Below, in pieces: positions 1 through 5,103 of a stretch of 6,057 bases of DNA. Origin of the DNA: Pedobacter sp. (GTDB lineage: Bacteria; Bacteroidota; Bacteroidia; Sphingobacteriales; Sphingobacteriaceae); NCBI GenBank assembly GCA_004295885.1, contig SEDG01000376.1, positions 1-6,057 of the forward strand. Reading direction: 5' to 3'. The notes under the pieces were generated by a model. The model had not been told where the DNA came from. It was given only the letters and a program-made list of their open reading frames with translations, and did not search any database. Position 1 is the stretch's first letter. The number at the start of each line of letters is the position of its first letter. The position numbers were made by a program, and so were the translations under genes.

Positions 1-261
1 CCAAATGGTGGCCCTGGTAACCAACGGGCATACTTAAACTTATTAAGGGATGCCCAAGGAAAACCAATCTCCTATAATAGAGTAGGAAGTTGTTGTGCTT
101 ACGACTCTAAATTTGGCCTTATGGGTACCGCCTTTTTAGATAGGTATGAAATTACCTTTAGAAATGTTAAGAATGTTGAGGAAAAAGTAATCGTATTTAT
201 TTCGATGTATGATTATGAAGAACTGAAAATTATCAATGGGTTTAAGACTATTGCAAAGTGA
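1..261 (+). CDS. C-terminal part of a small GSCC-motif envelope protein (family often labelled '2-dehydro-3-deoxyphosphooctonate aldolase')
   Basis: The frame is open from the first base to a TGA at 259-261, giving the last 86 residues; the start lies outside the window. Visible are a Gly/Asn-rich entry followed by an RAYLNLL segment, a GSCC motif at local residues 29-32, a GLMGTAFLDRYEIT stretch, and a terminal ISMYDYEELK...GF segment. From memory this order matches a small, often lipoprotein-like Bacteroidota family that databases commonly name 2-dehydro-3-deoxyphosphooctonate aldolase. The name is probably a misannotation: nothing here resembles the KDO-8-phosphate synthase barrel, and I infer no aldolase activity. 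The paired cysteines could form a disulfide outside the cytoplasm. A lipobox cannot be checked because the N-terminus is missing. The stop overlaps the GTG start of the next gene, so the two are probably co-transcribed. Confidence 0.65.
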   Translation, partial: PNGGPGNQRAYLNLLRDAQGKPISYNRVGSCCAYDSKFGLMGTAFLDRYEITFRNVKNVEEKVIVFISMYDYEELKIINGFKTIAK

Positions 262-899
262 AGAAGCATTTACTAATTACAGCTTTATTTTTTTTTATTG
301 GCTTTGTTAAGGCTCAAATCCCTATAATTAATTCGAATGTTACTGATCAATTTAAAAACAGTTCATTAGTTTATGAGGCTTTTCACAAAAAGTATGATTT
401 GCTGATTGCATTTCATTTAGAAGGTACTACAAAATTTGGGGTAACTAATATTCAAATTATTGCTGTTAAGAGAAATAAGTGGAAAAAAATTTTATTCACC
501 TATCAAGACCAAAATCCATTAAAGCGAAGAATCAAGACAAAATCGCTAAACGATACATTAGGGGCTAAATTAATTAGCGACTTAAATGCAAATAATTTCT
601 GGACCCTCGATAATGACTCCATAAACAGTAGAATATTGAAAATAAAAACCCCAGTTGTAAAAACGTTAAGTAAGGATACAGTTTACATTTTTGGGTCGAG
701 ATCTGTTCAACGACCGGAGATGAATGATGGAGTTGGATATTACTTTAAAATTTTGCAAGGAGACAAGCTAAGGTCCTACATAGCATATAATCCAGATTTT
801 TATGTGAAATACTACCCTTCAAAACAAAGAGAGCAATTTATAAATTCAAGAGAAGCTTTCTTAATTACATTGAGTTACTTAGGCAATATGAAACAATAA
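258..899 (+). CDS. Secreted protein of unknown function, 213 aa, GTG start
   Basis: I do not recognise this protein. Residues 1-19 form a clear Sec signal peptide: MKKH, then the hydrophobic LLITALFFFIGF, then a VKA-Q cleavage site around 19/20. No cysteine follows, so it is not a lipoprotein, and there are no other membrane segments. The mature part of about 194 residues has no cysteines. It looks like a mixed alpha/beta domain rich in Lys, Asn and aromatics, with a C-terminal YIAYNPDFYVKYYP segment of a kind I recall from uncharacterised Bacteroidota proteins. The GTG start is chosen because it overlaps the upstream stop (GTGA) and puts the signal peptide exactly at the N-terminus. No clear Shine-Dalgarno is seen, and translational coupling to the upstream gene is likely. 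A periplasmic location is inferred. A run of nine T (288-296) encodes the Phe stretch in the signal peptide. Confidence 0.8.
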   Translation: MKKHLLITALFFFIGFVKAQIPIINSNVTDQFKNSSLVYEAFHKKYDLLIAFHLEGTTKFGVTNIQIIAVKRNKWKKILFTYQDQNPLKRRIKTKSLNDTLGAKLISDLNANNFWTLDNDSINSRILKIKTPVVKTLSKDTVYIFGSRSVQRPEMNDGVGYYFKILQGDKLRSYIAYNPDFYVKYYPSKQREQFINSREAFLITLSYLGNMKQ

Positions 900-901
900 A
901 A

Positions 902-1243
902 TTACAGCATCTCATCCAATGCATCTTCAGACCTACCAATTACTGCAATATCATCTTTCACCAATATTGGTCTTTGGATAAGAATAGGGTTTTCGTGCAT
1001 TGCTGTAATCCATTCATCATCCGTTAGGTCTTTGCCTTTGTATCTTTCTAAGTAAACTTTTTCGGTTATTCTGACGATATCTTTTGGTTTGCAATTAAGC
1101 TTTGCGATAATCATTCGCAACTCTTCAACCGTTGGTACGTTTTCTAAATAATTAATCACCTCAAAAGGTTCATCATTTTTTGTTAACGCTGCTAAAGCAA
1201 TGCGACTTTTAGTGCAACTGTTATTGTGATAAATTGTAATCAT
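902..1243 (-). CDS. arsC: ArsC-family reductase (arsenate reductase, glutaredoxin type), 113 aa
   Basis: This is a cytoplasmic thioredoxin-fold protein of the ArsC/YffB/Spx superfamily, at the usual family length. The N-terminal strand MITIYHNNS leads to the catalytic loop C10-T-K-S-R14, equivalent to the HNPxCGTSR loop of ArsC. Arg58, Arg91 (in QRPILV) and Arg104 (in IGRSED) lie 48, 81 and 94 residues after Cys10. That is almost the same spacing as Arg60, Arg94 and Arg107 after Cys12 in plasmid R773 ArsC, where they bind arsenate. This favours a true glutathione/glutaredoxin-type arsenate reductase over Spx. The alternative is a YffB-like thiol reductase of other specificity, since no ars transporter or ArsR gene is visible nearby. 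The frame stays open upstream to 1303, but the ATG at 1243 is chosen because the fold begins exactly there and it sits 4 nt after the peptidase stop, as expected in an operon. Confidence 0.88.
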   Translation of the reverse strand: MITIYHNNSCTKSRIALAALTKNDEPFEVINYLENVPTVEELRMIIAKLNCKPKDIVRITEKVYLERYKGKDLTDDEWITAMHENPILIQRPILVKDDIAVIGRSEDALDEML

Positions 1244-1247
1244 ATTT

Positions 1248-2447
1248 TTAATTCTTTCCGTACCAATCGTGTTGTTCAATCCTTGTAATTTCTGGCTTTC
1301 CAATTTCAGTTAAAAGCCTTCTAGCACCTACTAAAGTTCCGCTCTGTACGCCATCGTAATTTGGTGCAGTAGCAACAATGCTATTAATTTTTACCATTCC
1401 GGCACTCTGAATAAATTCTCCATTGCCCATGTAAATTGCAGTATGCGTAACCCGACCACCATTTATTCCTCTACGTTTCGCGGCAGAGAAAAACAGTAAA
1501 TCGCCAGGCTGTAGGTTCTTTAAACATTTGACAACGCTGATGCTGTCGTTTTCCAAAACATCAACAACATCACCTACCAATGCTTGTTGAGAGGCATCAC
1601 GAGGGATAACGATTCCATTTAAAAAATAGGCTGTTTTGGTAAAACCACTACAATCTACTCCTTTGATAGATGTACCACCCCATAAATACGGCACGCCTAA
1701 TAAGGTTTGCGCCGTAGCTAAAATTGCTGTGGCGTTTGGGTTTGGCCTTTTAATCCATTGTTTATAAAGCTTGGCATTAGTTTTTGGCAAATAAGCTTCT
1801 CTCCCATCAGGATAAGCAACTTTATAAAAACCTTTTTCTTCACCTTTTAATTGTAAGATATTACCGCTTACCAAATCAGAAACTCTCTGAGAATTAACAT
1901 CAGCTTTGCTAAACCCGTGACCGTAATCAGCTGTAAAAACTATTTTATCTGCTTTTTGCCAAAACTCATATTGCTGTCTATCCATTAGCTTGATTGCGCC
2001 ACCGTCTGTCCATGATAAATAACCATCAGGAGTTTTTACTAAATAGAATCCCCCTTGTTTTTTCATCACCCTAATTGGCGTCCCCAATAACATCTGTGTC
2101 ATAAGCTCTGCTGCATTTTGCGGATTTGCCCTATTATTACAAACAGAAAGATTAGCTACGCCATATTCTAAACCATTTAAAGATTTAGCAGGCAACAAGG
2201 TTGAGGTAAATTTAATGCTCGCCATACTTGGCTTAACCTTTTCAAATTCGTTTAAAGCTTCTTGAGAGGTGCTTTCCAAATCCACAGAGTCGCCCTTTAT
2301 TTTCAAGTTGAAATAAATTGCTCGTTTGTCTGGTGCAAACTTTTTCTGAATAGTTACTGCCTGATATCTATATGCAGAAGTATCAGATTGTGCTTTTACC
2401 ACAAATGCAAAAGCTGTTAAAATAAGGGTTAAATAAAAATTTCTCAT
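1248..2447 (-). CDS. Secreted C40 (NlpC/P60) cell-wall peptidase with SH3b domains, YkfC-like
   Basis: This is a probable gamma-D-glutamyl-diamino-acid endopeptidase acting on peptidoglycan peptides in the periplasm. A signal peptide (MRNFYLTLILTAFAFVVKA-Q) covers residues 1-19. Two bacterial-SH3-like regions follow at about 95-155 and 165-228; each has a GxFYLVKTPDG- or GFYKVAYPDG-type strand pair. The NlpC/P60 domain runs from about 240 to 378. Its motifs are GVPYLWGGTS (251-260), the nucleophile Cys266 in GVDCSGF, the base His335 in VTHTAIYMG, and Gln347 in FIQSAG, exactly 12 residues after the His, where YkfC has its third catalytic residue. The domain order and length of 399 aa fit the YkfC-type muropeptide-recycling enzymes of Bacteroidota. 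No ykfB-type epimerase is present in the window. It is the first gene of a minus-strand pair with the ArsC-family gene. An own promoter in the divergent spacer is expected. Confidence 0.92.
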   Translation of the reverse strand: MRNFYLTLILTAFAFVVKAQSDTSAYRYQAVTIQKKFAPDKRAIYFNLKIKGDSVDLESTSQEALNEFEKVKPSMASIKFTSTLLPAKSLNGLEYGVANLSVCNNRANPQNAAELMTQMLLGTPIRVMKKQGGFYLVKTPDGYLSWTDGGAIKLMDRQQYEFWQKADKIVFTADYGHGFSKADVNSQRVSDLVSGNILQLKGEEKGFYKVAYPDGREAYLPKTNAKLYKQWIKRPNPNATAILATAQTLLGVPYLWGGTSIKGVDCSGFTKTAYFLNGIVIPRDASQQALVGDVVDVLENDSISVVKCLKNLQPGDLLFFSAAKRRGINGGRVTHTAIYMGNGEFIQSAGMVKINSIVATAPNYDGVQSGTLVGARRLLTEIGKPEITRIEQHDWYGKN

Positions 2448-2462
2448 CGCAATACTAAGTTA

Positions 2463-2492
2463 CAACAATTAGAATTACCAGCTCTTTTCCAA
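2463..2492 (-). promoter_or_regulatory. Weak candidate promoter for the C40 peptidase operon
   Basis: Read on the minus strand, a TTG (2492-2490) is followed after 18 nt by TAATTGTTG (2471-2463), which loosely resembles the Bacteroidota -33 TTG / -7 TAnnTTTG arrangement. It would give a very short leader before the ATG at 2447. The -7 match is imperfect, so this is only a candidate. Confidence 0.22.
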
Positions 2493-2520
2493 CTTACATT
2501 TTACAGTTATGTTCCACCAT

Positions 2521-2707
2521 CCTTGGCTGCGGTAGGCAGGTAAGAAATCTTAACGCATCTTAGGCATCAAACTTCGATTTTCTTAGTGGTCTTAAATGCT
2601 TATTTTTTTTGAAAAGCAATTGCAGTGCAGGAAAAAAGATTCAGCCCCGCCCTCGCTGCAATCCCCGAAGAAGAATCGGGGGATTTACGCTAAGTCGGGT
2701 TTTATTG
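2521..2707. repeat. Probable dispersed intergenic repeat (REP-like), boundaries approximate
   Basis: The stretch starts with GGCTGCGGTAGGCAGG, continues through two similar phrases (TCTTAACGCATCTTAGGCAT at 2548-2567 and TCTTAGTGGTCTTAAATGC at 2581-2599) and ends in a GC-rich block around 2641-2700. That block holds the inverted pair TTGCAG/CTGCAA (2620-2625 and 2656-2661) and a C4/G5 hairpin. The base composition differs from the coding DNA on both sides. The wording resembles intergenic repeats I recall from Pedobacter-type genomes, but only one copy is in the window, so dispersal is inferred. Confidence 0.45.
2661..2684. repeat. Strong short hairpin, ATCCCCGA / TCGGGGGAT
   Basis: The left arm ATCCCCGA (2661-2668), a 7-nt purine loop AGAAGAA (2669-2675) and the right arm TCGGGGGAT (2676-2684) form an 8-bp stem with one bulged G. 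It is not followed directly by a T-run on either strand, and no gene ends here. An intrinsic terminator is therefore unlikely, and it probably forms the tip of the surrounding repeat element. Confidence 0.6.
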
Positions 2708-2817
2708 GCAATGTTTAAGCACCTATTAATGTCTAACTGCCCAGCCTACAATTTAACAGTATAACAATCTAACAATTCACCGCTTAAACTCCACTCCCAT
2801 CTTCCATCCTTTTTCCG

Positions 2818-2825
2818 TAAATTGC
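2818..2825 (+). promoter_or_regulatory. Possible -7 element upstream of the LTA-synthase-like pseudogene
   Basis: TTTTTCCG is followed by TAAATTGC at 2818-2825, 18 nt before the ATG at 2844. It is one T short of the Bacteroidota TAnnTTTG consensus, and no TTG lies at the expected -33 position. The placement is right but the match is imperfect. If the missing T is a later mutation, it would fit decay of this locus. Confidence 0.3.
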
Positions 2826-2843
2826 CAACTTTTTAGACCATCA

Positions 2844-3161
2844 ATGAGCCAACCAACCAAAAGAGAACAATCAATTTATACAGCATTAACTTATCGCTTT
2901 TTACTTTTATTAGCACTGTATTTATTTTGTAGACTTGGCTTTTATTTCGCCAACCTTTCACTTTTCCAACACATTGCTTTTGCCGACTTATTATACACCC
3001 TTTTAGGAGGAATGAAATTCGACCTTGTTGCCCTGCTCTACATCAATTCACTCTATATCGTTTTGCAAGCAATTCCTTTTCCCTTTAGGTACAGAACAGG
3101 TTATCAGCAATTTTGCAAATGGTTGTTTATTGGCGCCATAGCACCCGACCAATTACCATGA
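2844..3161 (+). CDS. N-terminal fragment of the broken LTA-synthase-like gene, 105 aa
   Basis: This open frame begins at an ATG with no clear Shine-Dalgarno. A polar start (MSQPTKREQS) is followed by helix 1 at about 17-38 (YRFLLLLALYLFCRLGFYF), a segment with the family-typical LLGGMKFDLVALLY (about 53-66), helix 2 at about 58-77, and the first residues of helix 3 (about 90-97). The last residues, after about Gly97, are out-of-frame readthrough into the downstream part and end at a TGA (3159-3161). Alone it could only be a short membrane protein without an active site. It is listed separately because automatic annotation may call it as a gene; I regard it as part of the pseudogene. Confidence 0.6.
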   Translation: MSQPTKREQSIYTALTYRFLLLLALYLFCRLGFYFANLSLFQHIAFADLLYTLLGGMKFDLVALLYINSLYIVLQAIPFPFRYRTGYQQFCKWLFIGAIAPDQLP

Positions 3162-4462
3162 GCAATGCTGGCGACTTCGTAAAATCCCCTAGTGATATGA
3201 GCTTGGTTTTAAATACGCCTTTTACCATCATGAAGACCTTGAAGGCATCAAATCTAAAGCCTGTTAATTATTACGATGAGCATACTTTAAATAGCCTTTA
3301 CAATCCAATTCATCAACCAGAAAACAAGGGCGATTTTAAAAAACTCAATGTGGTGTTTCTAATTATAGAAAGTTTAGGAAAGGAACACGTTGGTGCATTA
3401 AATAAAGACGTTTTTAATGGAACTTACAAAGGTTACACTCCATTTATAGATAGTCTAGTTGCAAACAGTTTCACTTCTTCATACACTTATGCCAATGGGC
3501 GAAAATCGATTGACGCCTTGCCTTCTATCATTTCAGGCATTCCATCTATTCGAGAACCTTTTGTGCTTTCTAAATATTCTGGAAACAGAACAACCAGCAT
3601 TGCCAAATTATTAGGCGATGAGGGTTATGAAACTGCATTTTTTCACGGCGCACCAAATGGTTCAATGGGTTTTTCTGCTTACACCAATTTAGCGGGAATT
3701 AAAAACTATTTTGGCAAAAACGAATACAATAACGATGCAGATTTCGATGGTATTTGGGGTATTTGGGATGAACCTTTTATGCAATACATGGCAAAAACCA
3801 TCAACACATTTAAGCAACCTTTTTTCGCTGCTTTCTTTTCGGTTTCCTCGCATCATCCATTTAAAGTACCCGAAAAATACATCGGCAAGTTTCCGAAAGG
3901 TCCGCTGCCAGTGCAAGAACCCATGGGCTATACTGATATGTCGATTAGAAAATTCTTCGCTACTGCTTCAAAAATGCCTTGGTATAAAAACACCTTGTTT
4001 GTTTTAGTTGCTGACCACGCCACGGTTTCCTATTTGCCAGAATATCAAACATTGGCTGGCAACTTCTCCATCCCTATTCTATTTTATTATCCAGGTGGGG
4101 ATTTAAAAGGTAAAACCGATAAGCTAATTGAGCAAACCGATATCATGCCAACGGTGTTGAATTACCTCAATTACAACAAACCTTATTTTGCATTCGGGTT
4201 TGATGCTTTAAGCAATAAAAAAGGCAATTTTGTAGTTAATAACAACGATGGTAGCTTTAGCTTTTTCAAAGGAGATTATTTATTAATTTACGACGGCTTA
4301 AAATCTACTGCGCTATTTAATTTAAAAACCGACAGATTAAACAAAAACAACTTAGTTGATAAAGAGTCAGCAATAAAAGCAGATATGGAAAAATACCTCA
4401 AAGCATTTATCCAACAATATAATAATAGAATGATAAAAGACCAGTTAACAGTTGGCAAATAA
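3158..4462 (+). CDS. Catalytic-domain fragment of the broken LTA-synthase-like gene, 434 aa if started at the ATG
   Basis: The frame is open from a TTG at 3113, but homologous content begins at RHSTRPIT (about 3134), and the first ATG (3158) overlaps the upstream TGA as ATGA. With numbering from that ATG, the sulfatase-fold metal ligand Glu71 is in FLIIESLGKEHVG. The likely nucleophile is Ser117 in NGRKSIDALPS, at the site of Thr300 in Staphylococcus aureus LtaS. His232/His233 are in SSHHPF, and Asp286-His287 are in LVADHAT, matching LtaS Asp475-His476. All catalytic positions are kept and no further stop or shift is seen. There is no signal peptide or membrane helix, so a product would stay in the cytoplasm, away from its normal substrates. 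I expect it to be non-functional in the family role, unless intact copies elsewhere recombine with it. Confidence 0.65.
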   Translation: MSNAGDFVKSPSDMSLVLNTPFTIMKTLKASNLKPVNYYDEHTLNSLYNPIHQPENKGDFKKLNVVFLIIESLGKEHVGALNKDVFNGTYKGYTPFIDSLVANSFTSSYTYANGRKSIDALPSIISGIPSIREPFVLSKYSGNRTTSIAKLLGDEGYETAFFHGAPNGSMGFSAYTNLAGIKNYFGKNEYNNDADFDGIWGIWDEPFMQYMAKTINTFKQPFFAAFFSVSSHHPFKVPEKYIGKFPKGPLPVQEPMGYTDMSIRKFFATASKMPWYKNTLFVLVADHATVSYLPEYQTLAGNFSIPILFYYPGGDLKGKTDKLIEQTDIMPTVLNYLNYNKPYFAFGFDALSNKKGNFVVNNNDGSFSFFKGDYLLIYDGLKSTALFNLKTDRLNKNNLVDKESAIKADMEKYLKAFIQQYNNRMIKDQLTVGK

Positions 4463-4464
4463 TC

Positions 4465-4520
4465 AATTGTCATCCTGACTTGTACCAATTTTACATAGGT
4501 AGCACAGTCGAAAGACAATT
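4465..4520. repeat. Imperfect palindrome (hairpin) between the pseudogene and the GtrA-family gene
   Basis: The left arm 4465-4486 (AATTGTCATCCTGACT then TGTACC) pairs with the right arm 4498-4520 (GGTAGCACAGTCGAAAGACAATT in two parts, GGTAGCACAGTC and GAAAGACAATT) around an 11-nt loop. The outer seven pairs (AATTGTC/GACAATT) are perfect; further pairs form at GACT/AGTC and TACC/GGTA. It starts 2 nt after the stop codon, so it could protect or terminate the transcript, but it lacks a T-tract. The TCATCCTGA and GTCGAAAGAC wording resembles a short dispersed repeat I recall from Bacteroidota intergenic regions. Confidence 0.55.
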
Positions 4521-4592
4521 AACCAGTTCAAACAGTTAACCGATTAACCCAACTCAACAAACAACAACTCCACAACTCAACCATTACTCTCA

Positions 4593-5081
4593 ATGCGCAA
4601 AGCAATATTAGCCTTCATAGATTTTTTCCACCCACCATTTAAGAAATATATTTCCCTGCACAACTTTAGGTATCTAACCACTGGAGGAACAACCTTTGTA
4701 TTAGGTCTGGTTGTCTATTATCTTTCATTCAATTACCTTTTTAAAAATGAAGAAGTTGATGTTTTATTTTTCACTGTTAAAAAAGGTATCGCAGCTTATG
4801 CTGTCGATTTTGCAATTGTTATACCTTTCAGTTTCTTAGTTAATAGATATATAGTTTTTACACACAGTGAAAATCGGGGTAGAGTACAATTGTTTAGGTT
4901 TATGAATTTACAGTTCATTAATATTTTACTAAACGTTTTCTTGTACAAGTTTTTTGCAGATGTGTTATTTGTTTATCCGACAATCGCAAGACTTGTTGTG
5001 GGTGTTCTTGTGGCTGGGTTCAGCTATTTATACCAACACTACTTTACATTTAGCGTTAAAAAGTTAGGAAAGAAAGGGTAA
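4593..5081 (+). CDS. GtrA-family four-helix membrane protein, 162 aa
   Basis: GtrA-like proteins are small inner-membrane proteins linked to the handling or flipping of polyprenyl-phosphate sugars for cell-surface glycan modification. Predicted helices lie at about 27-47, 66-88, 102-122 and 128-150. Family hallmarks are visible: the opening FRYLTTGGTTFVLGL, the motif FSFLVNRYIVFTH between helices 2 and 3, and the final FSYLYQHYFTFS, which repeats the aromatic xxNRYxxF/xxQHYFTF pattern at the end of helix 4. The length is slightly above the usual 120-150 because of a basic amphipathic N-terminal extension of about 24 residues. No cognate glycosyltransferase gene is in the window. Its position downstream of an LTA-synthase-like gene suggests a shared envelope-modification role, but that is inference. 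It is 130 nt from the pseudogene and 22 nt from the AraC-type gene. The frame is intact, so it may have outlived its partner. Confidence 0.88.
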   Translation: MRKAILAFIDFFHPPFKKYISLHNFRYLTTGGTTFVLGLVVYYLSFNYLFKNEEVDVLFFTVKKGIAAYAVDFAIVIPFSFLVNRYIVFTHSENRGRVQLFRFMNLQFINILLNVFLYKFFADVLFVYPTIARLVVGVLVAGFSYLYQHYFTFSVKKLGKKG

Positions 5082-5103
5082 TTCTTCTATAAACAAAACG
5101 ACG

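Larger units (their letters stand above)
2448..2843. other. Divergent intergenic spacer, 396 nt, no gene seen
   Basis: This region lies between the divergently transcribed peptidase operon and the broken LTA-synthase gene. No open frame with a recognisable protein was found. The centre (about 2521-2707) is GC-richer and contains inverted repeats (see the separate entries). The part next to the + strand gene (about 2740-2817) is C/A/T-rich with very little G. Promoters for both flanking genes should lie at its two ends. Confidence 0.7.
2844..4462 (+). pseudogene. LTA synthase family sulfatase (phosphoglycerol/phosphoethanolamine transferase), broken by internal deletion and frameshift
   Basis: Intact relatives are polytopic membrane enzymes of roughly 600-650 residues: five N-terminal helices, a linker, then an extracytoplasmic alkaline-phosphatase-fold domain that moves phosphoglycerol or phosphoethanolamine groups onto envelope glycans or lipids. 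Here the first frame (2844-3161) carries helices 1 and 2 and the beginning of a third (QQFCKWLFIG), then ends in an unrelated tail. The second frame resumes with RHSTRPITMSNAG, a segment that in relatives follows the last helix and linker. Frame and content both jump at about 3135-3143. I estimate roughly 100-120 residues are missing, by comparison with remembered family members. Everything downstream looks intact, including the catalytic residues, which suggests a recent break. A sequencing or assembly error is the main alternative, but a simple indel would not explain the missing helices. Confidence 0.8.

Noticed and set aside
1..261. Reading the first gene as a true KDO-8-phosphate synthase
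   Set aside because: The visible residues (GSCC motif, short C-terminal ISMYDYEELK segment) do not resemble the TIM-barrel enzyme; the label seems to be a propagated database name.
1244..1303. Longer ArsC-family protein starting at 1303 with 20 extra residues
   Set aside because: The extra residues are the peptidase's 3' coding sequence read in another frame. The thioredoxin fold begins at the ATG at 1243, which is well placed after the peptidase stop.
2661..2684. CCCCGA/TCGGGG hairpin as an intrinsic terminator
   Set aside because: It lies between divergent genes, so no transcript from a visible gene should end there, and no T-tract follows on either strand.
2705..2828. Inverted pair TTGGCAA (2705-2711) / TTGCCAA (2822-2828)
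   Set aside because: Seven base pairs separated by 110 nt are easily expected by chance, and no supporting structure was seen.
3113..3157. TTG at 3113 as the true start of the sulfatase-domain frame
   Set aside because: The first seven residues (MQMVVYW) are out-of-frame readthrough of the helix-3 coding sequence. Homologous content begins only at RHSTRPIT, and the ATG at 3158 is the more plausible start if the fragment is translated at all.
3120..3161. Programmed ribosomal frameshift joining the two LTA-synthase parts
   Set aside because: No slippery heptamer was seen in the overlap, and a shift would still leave out the remaining membrane helices, so a deletion explains the data better.
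3689..4007. Overlapping open frames on both strands inside the sulfatase domain (also 4288-4518 and 5379-5624 minus)
   Set aside because: They lie wholly or mostly within well-conserved coding sequence, have no recognisable domain, and read as shadows of the real genes.
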